A stretch of DNA of 64,000 nucleotides from the NCBI GenBank assembly GCA_036704125.1, contig DATNQI010000062.1:1-64000 (forward strand), in the 5' to 3' direction. The position numbers were made by a program, and so were the translations under genes. The notes under the pieces were generated by a model. It was not told where the DNA came from. It worked only from the letters and a program-made list of their open reading frames with translations, and did no database searches. The stretch is from Pantanalinema sp. GTDB lineage: Bacteria > Cyanobacteriota > Sericytochromatia > S15B-MN24 > UBA4093. Numbering within the stretch: position 1 is the stretch's first letter; every line of letters starts with the position of its first letter. Below are positions 26,504 through 34,273 of the stretch, one piece after another.

Positions 26504-27439
26504 ATGATCATCTTCCTGCTCATCTTCAGCGGCGTGACCGTCGCGGCCTTCGCCTTCTCGGGGGCGCTAGCGCCGGCAGGCGAGGGGGTCGGCGCCCGCG
26601 TCGCCGAGCTCGAGGGGGCGCGCGCTCAAAGGCAGCGCGGCGGCATCCTGCGTCACCTGGGAGCGCTCGTCGAGCCCATGGTCAAGGGGCTCTCGATCAC
26701 GCGGAAGCTGGACCGGCAGCTCTACCAGGTGGGCTGGGCCTGGACCCCCAGCGAGTTCCTGAGCGCCTGCGGCCTGCTCGCGCTGGCCACCGGCGCCATC
26801 GCGGGGGTCGTCTTCGGGCAGCCGCTCGCCGCTTTGGCCGCCGGTGCCGTCGGCGCGGGGGTGCCCTTCCTCCAGCTCGCGCAGAAGCGCGGCAAGGTCA
26901 TGAAGGCGCTCAACGAGCAGCTGCCGGACGCCCTGATGCTGGTCATCAACGGCCTGCGGGCGGGCAACTCGTTCATCCAGGCGCTGCAGATCGTCTCCAA
27001 GCAGATGTCGGGCCCCATCGCCCAGGAGTTCGCCACCACCGTCTCCGAGATCAACTGGGGCCTGAGCGTCGAGACGGCCCTGTCGAACCTGGCCGAGCGC
27101 ATCGGCACGGTCGACATCGAGCTGACGGTGGCCGCCATGATCGTCCAGCGCGAGACGGGCGGCAACCTGAGCGAGATCCTCAACAACATCCACGACACCG
27201 TCCGCGATCGCATCAAGATCTCGGGCGAGGTCCAGGCCATGACCGCCCAGGGCCGCATGTCGGGCATCGTCCTGACCTGCCTGCCCGCGGGCATCGCGGC
27301 CCTGTTCTACCTGATCAGCCCCGGCTACATCAGCTCGCTGTTCACCGACCCGCGCGGCCACATGCTCATCGGGGGGGCGATCGTCTCGCAGCTCCTGGGC
27401 GTGTACTTCATCCGCAAGATCGTCGACATAAAGTATTAA
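26504..27439 (+). CDS. tadB: Tad inner-membrane protein TadB
   Basis: A 311-residue T2SSF-family platform protein. Hydrophobic segments lie at the N terminus, around residues 85-125 and at the C terminus. The central T2SSF domain has LPDALMLVINGLRAGNSFIQALQIV and VQRETGGNLSEILNNI, typical of TadB. The ATG at 26504 lies 2 nt after the cpaF stop; longer upstream frame antisense-like translation in the cpaF gene is ignored. Confidence 0.92.
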   Translation: MIIFLLIFSGVTVAAFAFSGALAPAGEGVGARVAELEGARAQRQRGGILRHLGALVEPMVKGLSITRKLDRQLYQVGWAWTPSEFLSACGLLALATGAIAGVVFGQPLAALAAGAVGAGVPFLQLAQKRGKVMKALNEQLPDALMLVINGLRAGNSFIQALQIVSKQMSGPIAQEFATTVSEINWGLSVETALSNLAERIGTVDIELTVAAMIVQRETGGNLSEILNNIHDTVRDRIKISGEVQAMTAQGRMSGIVLTCLPAGIAALFYLISPGYISSLFTDPRGHMLIGGAIVSQLLGVYFIRKIVDIKY

Positions 27440-27471
27440 CTTTACGTCAAGTACTGAAGAGGGACTTTCCC

Positions 27472-28410
27472 ATGGCTCAACCCGTCTGGACCGCCGCCGT
27501 CTCCTTTCTCGCCGTCACCGCGGCGACGCTGGTCGGCCTCTCCCTGGCCACCCCGCGCGAGCGCGCCACCCTGCGCCGGATCGACGCGATCGCGGACGCT
27601 CCCGGCGCCCCGGGGCTGCCCCGCGCGCAGCTGCTCGATCAGCCGTTCTTCAAGCGGGCGGTGCTGCCCGGCCTCGGCGCCTTCGCCGAGCTCGGATCGC
27701 GATTGACCCCCAAGAGCCAGCGCGAGCGCCTGGTCCAGCGTCTCCAGCAGGCGGGCCTCTACGGCCCCTACGCCATCCAGGCGCTCCTGGCCTTCAAGGC
27801 CTTCTTCCTGGCGGTGGCGGCGATCGCCTTCTGGCTCTTGAGCGGCTTCAACTCGGGGGCGGCGATGATGGCGGGGGCCATCATCGCCCTGGTGGGGGCC
27901 ATGGGGCCGGACCAGTGGATCACCGGCCGGATCAAGCAGCGCAAGGACGCGCTGGTGCGCTCGCTGCCCGACACCCTCGACCTGGTCACCTCCAGCGTGG
28001 AGGCGGGGTTGAGCTTCGACGGCTCGGTGCTGCGGATCGTCGGCAGGCAATCCCAGCACGGTCACGAGATCCGCGAGGAGCTCGGGCGCTACATGACCGA
28101 CGTGCGGATGGGCCGCACCCGTCCCGAGGCCCTCAACGACCTCTCGCGCCGCTGCGGGGTGAACGACCTGGAAGGGGTCGTCGCCGCCCTGATCCAGGCC
28201 GACCACCTGGGCGTGGGCGTCGGCCAGGTGCTGCGCACCCAGAGCCTCCACCTGCGCAACAAGCGCCGGCAGCGCGCCCAGGAGACCGCCATGAAGGCGC
28301 CCATCAAGATGCTCTTCCCCCTGGTGTTCTTCATCTTCCCGGCCATGTTCATCGTCACCCTGGGGCCGGCCATCCTGCGCATCATGGACACCTTCAAGAA
28401 CATGCACTGA
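27472..28410 (+). CDS. tadC: Tad inner-membrane protein TadC
   Basis: A 312-residue T2SSF platform protein paired with TadB. Helices at the N terminus, around residues 105-150 and at the C terminus (LFPLVFFIFPAMFIVTLGPA). The T2SSF core carries LPDTLDLVTSSVEAGLSFD and LIQADHLGVGVGQVLRTQS. AGAGGG is the RBS. It is the last gene of the operon and its stop is only 13 nt from the end of the convergent gene at 28424-29284; a weak 7-bp hairpin lies between. Confidence 0.92.
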   Translation: MAQPVWTAAVSFLAVTAATLVGLSLATPRERATLRRIDAIADAPGAPGLPRAQLLDQPFFKRAVLPGLGAFAELGSRLTPKSQRERLVQRLQQAGLYGPYAIQALLAFKAFFLAVAAIAFWLLSGFNSGAAMMAGAIIALVGAMGPDQWITGRIKQRKDALVRSLPDTLDLVTSSVEAGLSFDGSVLRIVGRQSQHGHEIREELGRYMTDVRMGRTRPEALNDLSRRCGVNDLEGVVAALIQADHLGVGVGQVLRTQSLHLRNKRRQRAQETAMKAPIKMLFPLVFFIFPAMFIVTLGPAILRIMDTFKNMH

Positions 28411-28418
28411 GGCATGCG

Positions 28419-28436
28419 CCCCCTCAGTCGAGGGGG
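28419..28436. terminator. Short hairpin at tadC end
   Basis: CCCCCTC/GAGGGGG (28419-28425 with 28430-28436) between tadC and the convergent paralogue gene, overlapping its stop codon. The stem is short and has no T-tract, so termination of the pilus operon here is uncertain. Confidence 0.35.
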
Positions 28437-29284
28437 GGAAGGTTAGGGGCGCCGTTCATCGCTCCGTAGGGCGAAAAATCGGACTCCCTCCTTGGCCAGG
28501 TCAGGTTCGGGTCGAGGTTGACTCCGACCGCGAAGAGTTCCTTCATCTTGGCCACCAGGTTTTCCCGGGTGATCGCCATGGAGTAGGACTGGCCCGAGGC
28601 ATCGTACTTGCCCCTCTTGGCCAGCACCTCGCCCATCAGGGTGGAAACGGGGAACGGGATTCCCAGATCGATCGACTCGATGATCCGCGCCAGGCGGCTC
28701 ACCTCCGCGAACGTGGAGGCGGTGATGGGTCGCGACCGCTTGTAAGCGTTGTACTGGTAATGGCCCTTGGCGTAGATGAGCTCCATGGTCTTGCGCTTGT
28801 CATCGTACCCCCCTTGCCAAACTGCCCCAAAGTGCTTGTCGATCAGCTCGAACTCGACCGGTTGCGTGTCAATCGTGATCGGAGAAGTGCCGTTTGGGAT
28901 GGTGATGCCGTAAATGGCCTTCGGGTTATTCCGGTTGGCGGAAAGGGCCTGGTGAAGGGCCCGGATCGCCGCCAGGCCTTGATCGCTGGTCATCTCGCCT
29001 CGATGGACCCGCTGGATGAGGCGGTCCAGGGCCTCGAAGGAGGTCTCGACCTTGAAGAGCTCCTTGTAGACCTTCAAGAGCTCCTCGCGCCAAGGGTCGT
29101 AGCGATAGGTGTACTCCTCGTACTCAACCCAGTAGCCCTTCTGGCCCTGGTTCACGGCCGGGATCTGGCGGCGCTCGCTCTCGATGCGCTTGCTCACGGG
29201 GGCCGCGGCCAGCGCGGGGAAGGATCCTGCCAGCGTAAGGCCCGCAAGGGCCGCGATCAGCCGGATGTCTCGACGATGACGCAT
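28424..29284 (-). CDS. Exported paralogue-family protein P1, N-terminal region only
   Basis: A 286-residue Sec-exported protein of unknown function. Signal peptide ends at ALA near residue 27. It matches the N-terminal half of P2 (32663-34009): the box GQKGYWVEYEEYTYRYD corresponds to GMKGAVHEYVEYTYTYV, IDKHFGAVWQGGYDDKRK to IDKYLGPVWNDDGGNDKRK, and STFAEVSRLARI..GIPFPVSTL to SSFIEVSRLANL..GYPFPVATI. It stops exactly where the other paralogues begin their C-terminal calcium-loop module, so that module is absent. AAAGGAGG precedes the ATG. It faces tadC. Confidence 0.75.
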   Translation of the reverse strand: MRHRRDIRLIAALAGLTLAGSFPALAAAPVSKRIESERRQIPAVNQGQKGYWVEYEEYTYRYDPWREELLKVYKELFKVETSFEALDRLIQRVHRGEMTSDQGLAAIRALHQALSANRNNPKAIYGITIPNGTSPITIDTQPVEFELIDKHFGAVWQGGYDDKRKTMELIYAKGHYQYNAYKRSRPITASTFAEVSRLARIIESIDLGIPFPVSTLMGEVLAKRGKYDASGQSYSMAITRENLVAKMKELFAVGVNLDPNLTWPRRESDFSPYGAMNGAPNLPPLD

Positions 29285-29348
29285 GGATGCCTCCTTTGCT
29301 GCATGGCGAGGAAGGATCGGACATACATGTCATTCCCTGTTTTTGATA

Positions 29349-29376
29349 TTTTTATGTTTATTGATATTTAAGTCAA
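29349..29376 (-). promoter_or_regulatory. Promoter candidate for P1 in an AT-rich patch
   Basis: On the minus strand TTGACT (29376-29371), 16 bp, TAAAAA (29354-29349). The patch 29336-29380 is markedly AT-rich for this genome and also resembles the conserved box upstream of P2/P3 (TGTTTTTGATAT and TTTAAGTC on the + strand). Confidence 0.45.
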
Positions 29377-29430
29377 CAAACCCCGTGGGCAAGCCATCCA
29401 CAAATCCGCCCCACGCCTGCTTTTCCTTGC

Positions 29431-29443
29431 TATGATGGTTGCC
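29431..29443 (+). promoter_or_regulatory. -10-like element immediately before the regulator gene
   Basis: TATGAT (29431-29436) stands 7 nt before the ATG at 29444. No Shine-Dalgarno is seen, so a leaderless transcript is likely. No clear -35. Confidence 0.4.
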
Positions 29444-31939
29444 ATGGAAAGCCTCACGTCCCCCTCTACCGGCCAGTCCATCCTGCTGAGCGCCGGGCCG
29501 CGCGCCGGCAAGACGACGCTGCTCAGACGCTGGCGCGACGGCGCGACGGGGCCCGCCCAGTACCTCAAGATCACGGCCGAGGACCGGGTCTCGGGGTTCC
29601 TGGTCCGGCGTTTCCTCTCGGCCTGGCCCGAGATCGGCGCCCGGTACCGGGGCCTGCGCGAGGCGCTGCCCGAGACCACCTGGGGCGGTCTGCTGGGGCT
29701 TGCGATCGCCGAGACCCACCCCGACTTCTCGCTCTTCCTGGACGACTTTCACCTCGCGGAGGCCATGCCGGACGCGGCCGACTGGACGGCGCTCATCCGG
29801 CACTTTCCCGAGGGCGGTACCCTCGTGGTGGCCTCTCGCCACCTGTTGCCCGAGTTCGGGCGCCCGTCCTGCGAGCGGGTGGGCGCCGACGACCCGCGCT
29901 GGCACGAGGCCCCCGATCGATCCGACCTGATGTCGCTGCCGCCGGGAACATGCAACCGTCTGCTCGCGCTGCATGCGATCGGGGAAGGGACGCCCTGCGT
30001 CGAGGATGACGAGCTCGTCCGTCGCAACCTCGCCGTCAGGGAAGAGAGCGGGATGGTGCGCCTGCGCGAGGCCTGGCGGCCGATCGCCCGGGAGGCGCTC
30101 GCCTTCTGCGACGTGGCACCCGAGGTCTGGCGCTCGCTCGAGGGCGAGCTACGGGCCTTCCGGCTGCGCCACTGCGGCAGCCGCCACGAGGAAAACCTCC
30201 CGGACATCCTGGAGCGAATCCCGAGCGCCGTGCGCCGCGAGCGATCCGCGCTGATGGCCCTCGAGGGCCTGCTGTGCCAGCGCGCGCACCGCTTCGAGCA
30301 GGCCCGGGCCTGCCACCAGCGGGCCCTGGCCCTCGCCGAGACCCTCGAGGAGCGCCAGGAAGCCCTCCTCGGCCTGATGGACGCCGCCGCCCGCCTCAGG
30401 GACGAGGAAGCCTTCGCGGCCCTCCACGCCACGCTCCGGCGCGAGGCCCCCCCGGACGACCATGCCCTCGAGGCCCGGATGCTGTACAGCCTGGGGCGGT
30501 TCCACTGGTTCGGCGGCTGCGCGAACGAGGCGGCCGAGGCCATGAAGGCCATCCTGACCTGCCCGACCGAGGGCAACCGGCAAACCATCCATGCCCACGC
30601 GCAGGCCCTCGCCCACCTGGCGATCCACCAGCTCGAGTTCCAGCACGTCGCGCGCGCGCCCGGGTACGCCGAGCGCTACATCCACCTCTGCGAGGCCTAC
30701 GGCTTCGACCGGAATCTGCTCCACGCCTACGGCCTCCCGCTGCTCGACATGATGCTGGACGAGGCGAACCCTCCTTCCCTCGGTAAGATCGTGGCCATGC
30801 CCCTCAAGGCCTTCCAGACCGCCCAGCCCGACGCCCTGTGCAGCTACCTGCTCATGTTCGGCATCCGCTCCCTCTCCACCGGGCGATACCATGCCGCCAA
30901 GCGCAACTTCGAGCTGGTCCTCACCTTCGCCGACTCGCGTCGCCGGGACGAGGCGCCCCTCGTCGCGCGCTACTGGCTCATGCTGGCCCACGGGGCGCTG
31001 AAGGAGACCGATCGGGTCCGCGATCACTACGAGGCCCTGTGCGCCGCACGGGGCCGAACCCACTTCATGGAGAACGTCCAGCTCGCCTGGATCAGGTCCC
31101 GGATCGGCGCGCTCGAGCTGGACGAGGCGGCGCGCCTGCTTGCGACGTTCCCATGGACCATCCCGGACAACCAGCGCCGAGCCGCCCTCTACCGGCACTG
31201 GATCGCTCACCGGCGCGGGCTCCCGGATGCCGCCGAGGCCGCCCTGGCGGTGGTGCAGAGCGAGGGCGGGGCCTTTCTCTGGCACAACGAGGCCCACCTG
31301 CTCCAGGAGCTCGGCCTGCGCGCCACCTCGCCCCTTTTCCACCTCTCGACCTTCGGGGAGACCACCTTCGGGCGCGCGGGGGCCGGCGATCTCCGCTGGC
31401 CGCGCAAGAAGGCGCTCTCGCTGCTGGCCCACCTGGCCCTCGCGCCGGACGGCATCGAACAACCCGACCTGATCGAGCGGCTGTACGAGGGATCCAGCAC
31501 CTACGACCCCGCCTCGGCGCTCAACAAGCTGACCTACGACCTGCGCAAGGTCCTCGGCTCCGTCGAGGCCGACACCCTGCTGAGCATCAATCGCCGGACC
31601 TATCGCCTGGACTGGGATCGGGTCGCCCACTGCGACCTCCACGCCTTCGACGCCCTCGGCGCGAAAGGGGCGGCGCTCGAGGCCAGCGACCTCCACGAGC
31701 TGGCGGGCATCTTCTACTGGATGGCCCTCCAGGAGGCTCCCGGCGCCCTCTTCGAGGACCTGGATGACCCCGCCTTCGACGCGCCGCGCCGGGAATACGA
31801 CGCGCGCCGCTCGCGCATGAATACCTTCGTGGAGGCCTACGTGTCGCCGCTGATCCCCCAGGCTCTCCTGGTCAACGCGCTCACCTTCGTCAACGGCCTA
31901 TTCGCGGCCCTGGCTCCCGTGAGCACCTTGGCCGCGTGA
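29444..31939 (+). CDS. Large transcriptional regulator: P-loop ATPase, TPR region, C-terminal SARP/BTAD-type DNA-binding domain
   Basis: An 831-residue regulator built like MalT/AfsR proteins. The N-terminal NTPase has Walker A SAGPRAGKTTLLRRW (about 20-32) and Walker B FSLFLDDFHL (about 100). Residues 240-620 look like helical TPR repeats. The C-terminal region starts with HLSTFGETTFGRAG then RWPRKKALSLLAHLALAP, ALNKLTYDLRKVLG and LLSINRRTYRLD, the winged helix plus BTAD arrangement of SARP-type regulators (not LuxR). The ATG at 29432 is also possible. It sits between P1 and the rest of the paralogue array and is the obvious local regulator candidate; its ligand is unknown. Confidence 0.8.
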   Translation: MESLTSPSTGQSILLSAGPRAGKTTLLRRWRDGATGPAQYLKITAEDRVSGFLVRRFLSAWPEIGARYRGLREALPETTWGGLLGLAIAETHPDFSLFLDDFHLAEAMPDAADWTALIRHFPEGGTLVVASRHLLPEFGRPSCERVGADDPRWHEAPDRSDLMSLPPGTCNRLLALHAIGEGTPCVEDDELVRRNLAVREESGMVRLREAWRPIAREALAFCDVAPEVWRSLEGELRAFRLRHCGSRHEENLPDILERIPSAVRRERSALMALEGLLCQRAHRFEQARACHQRALALAETLEERQEALLGLMDAAARLRDEEAFAALHATLRREAPPDDHALEARMLYSLGRFHWFGGCANEAAEAMKAILTCPTEGNRQTIHAHAQALAHLAIHQLEFQHVARAPGYAERYIHLCEAYGFDRNLLHAYGLPLLDMMLDEANPPSLGKIVAMPLKAFQTAQPDALCSYLLMFGIRSLSTGRYHAAKRNFELVLTFADSRRRDEAPLVARYWLMLAHGALKETDRVRDHYEALCAARGRTHFMENVQLAWIRSRIGALELDEAARLLATFPWTIPDNQRRAALYRHWIAHRRGLPDAAEAALAVVQSEGGAFLWHNEAHLLQELGLRATSPLFHLSTFGETTFGRAGAGDLRWPRKKALSLLAHLALAPDGIEQPDLIERLYEGSSTYDPASALNKLTYDLRKVLGSVEADTLLSINRRTYRLDWDRVAHCDLHAFDALGAKGAALEASDLHELAGIFYWMALQEAPGALFEDLDDPAFDAPRREYDARRSRMNTFVEAYVSPLIPQALLVNALTFVNGLFAALAPVSTLAA

Positions 31940-31952
31940 GGCGAGCGATCGA

Positions 31953-32543
31953 TCAGTGGTCGCAGCGCCTCGGCATCTTGGCCGACCAGGTCAGGGTGAT
32001 CGCCGGCCCTGAGACCTGACCCATGCGCGTGGTCGCAAGGTAGCTCCCCGTCAGCGACAGGCGGTGGTTCTCCCCCAGGTCGAGCCCCAGGCTGACTCGC
32101 GGCTCGCCCGCGAAGAAGGCCCCGAAGTTCGAGAAGGCGAGCGTCGGGCTGGCGGTGACGATGCAGCCTCCGCCCAGGAGAACGCCGAGCCCGAGGCTGA
32201 AAGATCCCATGCCGAACTCCTTGCCGAACAAGAAGCCCCCCAGGGTCGTGGCATCCACGTTGCTCTGATCGCCGAGGTTCATGCCGCGGGCCATGGCGAA
32301 GCCGCCGCTCCAGCCGTCGTCGTTCACCTTTCGCATCTCGAGGCCCAGCATGGTGTAGACGCTGCCGTTCCCCCCCTGGTTGGCGAAGGCTCGAGCCGAG
32401 AGGCCCCACTGCTTCGTGAAAGGCTGCATCCGACAGGCCTCGCCGCCTCCTCCGCCGCCCATGTGATCGTGGGCGAGCGCGGGCAAGGCCGTCACCCCCA
32501 GCACCATCGTGCCGATCGCCAGGACTGAAGCATGCTTGATCAT
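31953..32543 (-). CDS. Exported outer-membrane beta-barrel-like protein
   Basis: A 196-residue protein with a signal peptide (SVLAIGTMVLGVTALPALA). After a His/Gly stretch (HDHMGGGGGG) come alternating hydrophobic strands rich in Gly and aromatic residues (WGLSARAFANQ, SGGFAMARGM, FGMGSFSLGLGVLLGG, PRVSLGLDLGENHRLSLTGSYL), as expected of a small beta-barrel. Three Cys are present. The start at 32543 follows AAGGAGG. It is convergent with the regulator gene and downstream of P2, from which it is separated by a 19-bp hairpin. Confidence 0.6.
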   Translation of the reverse strand: MIKHASVLAIGTMVLGVTALPALAHDHMGGGGGGEACRMQPFTKQWGLSARAFANQGGNGSVYTMLGLEMRKVNDDGWSGGFAMARGMNLGDQSNVDATTLGGFLFGKEFGMGSFSLGLGVLLGGGCIVTASPTLAFSNFGAFFAGEPRVSLGLDLGENHRLSLTGSYLATTRMGQVSGPAITLTWSAKMPRRCDH

Positions 32544-32610
32544 CTTGGCCTCCTTCGTGCGAGGGTTCCCTCCCCCAGGTTCTAGCGCGCCCCCACCCCG
32601 TGAAACAAGC

Positions 32611-32652
32611 GCCAAGCGGCCCCCGGAGCATGAGCTCCGGGGGCCGCTTGGC
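32611..32652. terminator. 19-bp perfect hairpin after P2
   Basis: Perfect 19-bp arms (32611-32629 with 32634-32652; arm starts GCCAAGCGGCCCCCGG, loop ATGA) placed 10 nt after the P2 stop. There is no T-tract. It separates P2 from the beta-barrel gene. Confidence 0.7.
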
Positions 32653-32662
32653 GTAGGGATGA

Positions 32663-34009
32663 CTAGCGCTGCTTCGGGGAAGCCTTCCTGGCAGGCTCGA
32701 TGGCGAACCAGACGTCCTCCGCGTACCGGCGTTCGCCGTTCTGGATGAAGTGGCTGACGATGAGGGTCTCACCGTCCTGGTTCTGAACCGCTTTGGGCTT
32801 GAGGCCGATCTCGGTGATGCCGAGGGAGGCCAGGGTTCGCAGCTCCTGCGGCTGCACGAGCGCATCGCGGTTGCCGTCGATCCAAACCTTGAGATCCTTG
32901 AGCTCGTCGCCCTTGGCGGTCTCGCGCTCGAAGGCCTCGGCCGGGATCCCCCCGAGGCCGGCGCTCGCTGACTGGATGCCCACGGTGTGGCGCACCAGCT
33001 TCTCGTAGCCGTGTTCGTAGCCGATCGCATCGCCGAACAGCTTGCGGCCGTCGATCGCGCCGCTGGCCTGGGCGGCCTTGGTCACCTCGCCGTTGCGGTC
33101 GTAGACGAGGAAGCCATCCCCGTCGCCGTTGAGCCACTCGAAGCGTTCGCGCGTGCCCACGGCACGCAGGTCGAAGAGGACCGATCCGGCCTCGACGAAC
33201 GTGTTCTTGGCATTGCGGACCACGGCCGAGCTCTTGCCCGTGACGCCGATCCTGCCGTCGTGGTTCAGATCGAGCACGATGGGCGAGGAGGTATCGACCC
33301 CCAGGGCGTAGACCTTCTTGAGCTGGGCCCAGATGGCGTCCTTGGTCGCCGGAATCGTGTAGGCGTGCGACGTCCCCAGGGCGAGGTGGTTACCCGTGAT
33401 CGTCGCGACGGGGAAGGGATAGCCCTTGGAGGCCAGGTCGTAGAGGTTCGCCAGGCGGCTGACCTCGATGAAGGACGAGGTCGTGTTCGGGAGGGGGTTG
33501 CCCGGGAACATCACGGAGTCGGGCGGCGAGTAGATGGCCTTGTCGAGGCGATCGGCCAGCCACTTGCGCTTGTCGTTGCCGCCGTCGTCGTTCCAGACGG
33601 GGCCGAGGTACTTGTCGATCATCTTGGAGTCGATGTACTTGGGGCGCGAGGTGTAGCCGGGCGACTGATACCAGTTGTTGTCGTCGAGCAAGTCCTTCAT
33701 CTTCTCCAGGTCGGCCTTGACCTGGGCGATGGTCAGCTCACCCTTGTTGAGCTTGTCGATGATGGCCGAGAAGTCGCCCGGCATGCCGCCGAAGAGGTCC
33801 TTGTAGAGGTTCTGGAACTGCTCGGCGAGCTCCACGTAGGTGTAGGTGTACTCGACGTACTCGTGCACGGCACCCTTCATCCCGTCCCGGACCTCGGGGG
33901 TCCTCGTGGTCGGGCCGGTCATGGTCTTGGTGGCGGCAGATACGGGGCCGGCCAGCAGGGTGACGCTCAGGGCCAGAGACAGGGCGGATACCAACCTGTT
34001 GAGTCTCAT
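32663..34009 (-). CDS. Exported paralogue-family protein P2 with C-terminal EF-hand-like module
   Basis: A 448-residue Sec-exported protein. Signal peptide ends at VSAA near residue 26, followed by the family leader KTMTGPTTRTPEVRDGMKG and VHEYVEYTYTYV. The central region is shared with P1. The C-terminal module starts near 241 with SPIVLDLNHDGRIGV, then GDGDGFLVYDRNG, KLFGDAIG, and VWIDGNRDALVQPQELRTL (about 374) and SLGITEIGLK. The Asp/Asn/Gly spacing fits calcium-binding EF-hand loops as found in RTX-associated proteins, though the third loop is partly degenerate. The start at 34009 follows AAAGGAGA. Confidence 0.75.
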   Translation of the reverse strand: MRLNRLVSALSLALSVTLLAGPVSAATKTMTGPTTRTPEVRDGMKGAVHEYVEYTYTYVELAEQFQNLYKDLFGGMPGDFSAIIDKLNKGELTIAQVKADLEKMKDLLDDNNWYQSPGYTSRPKYIDSKMIDKYLGPVWNDDGGNDKRKWLADRLDKAIYSPPDSVMFPGNPLPNTTSSFIEVSRLANLYDLASKGYPFPVATITGNHLALGTSHAYTIPATKDAIWAQLKKVYALGVDTSSPIVLDLNHDGRIGVTGKSSAVVRNAKNTFVEAGSVLFDLRAVGTRERFEWLNGDGDGFLVYDRNGEVTKAAQASGAIDGRKLFGDAIGYEHGYEKLVRHTVGIQSASAGLGGIPAEAFERETAKGDELKDLKVWIDGNRDALVQPQELRTLASLGITEIGLKPKAVQNQDGETLIVSHFIQNGERRYAEDVWFAIEPARKASPKQR

Positions 34010-34090
34010 ACGGTCTCCTTTGTCATGGAAGTTACCAACAAGCAATAGTTAGTAGAATTATTCCCGGCATCGCGGGGAATGGGCAGCCCG

Positions 34091-34140
34091 TTATGTTTTG
34101 GATATGTTTCAGGAGCACCAAATCTTCTTTAAGTCCATCC
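34091..34140. promoter_or_regulatory. Conserved upstream box, copy A
   Basis: TGTTTTGGATATG ... CACCAAATCTTC ... TTTAAGTCCATCC, read on the + strand, upstream of P2. Near-identical to copy B (35851-35900) and related to copy C (38731-38775). The following stretch 34141-34220 shows only GC-rich sequence without a recognisable feature. Confidence 0.5.
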
Positions 34141-34220
34141 CCTGATCATCGCAAGGCACATCACCGGCGATGGGGCGTCCCCGGAGGGCGGCGTCACCTA
34201 CCGCACCGAGATCTTCACGT

Positions 34221-34254
34221 CCCGGGCCCCGGCACCTGAGTGCCGGGGCCCGGG
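34221..34254. terminator. 15-bp perfect hairpin after P3
   Basis: CCCGGGCCCCGGCAC (34221-34235) pairs with 34240-34254, loop CTGA, 20 nt after the P3 stop. No T-tract. Confidence 0.65.
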
Positions 34255-34273
34255 AGCGAGGAGCTGGCGAGAG

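Noticed and set aside
29432-29443. Upstream ATG of the regulator
   Set aside because: It overlaps the -10-like TATGAT; the ATG at 29444 fits a leaderless start better, though 29432 is not excluded.
34141-34220. Possible remnant gene between P2 and P3
   Set aside because: No open frame or similarity to neighbouring proteins; only GC-rich sequence and a terminator hairpin.
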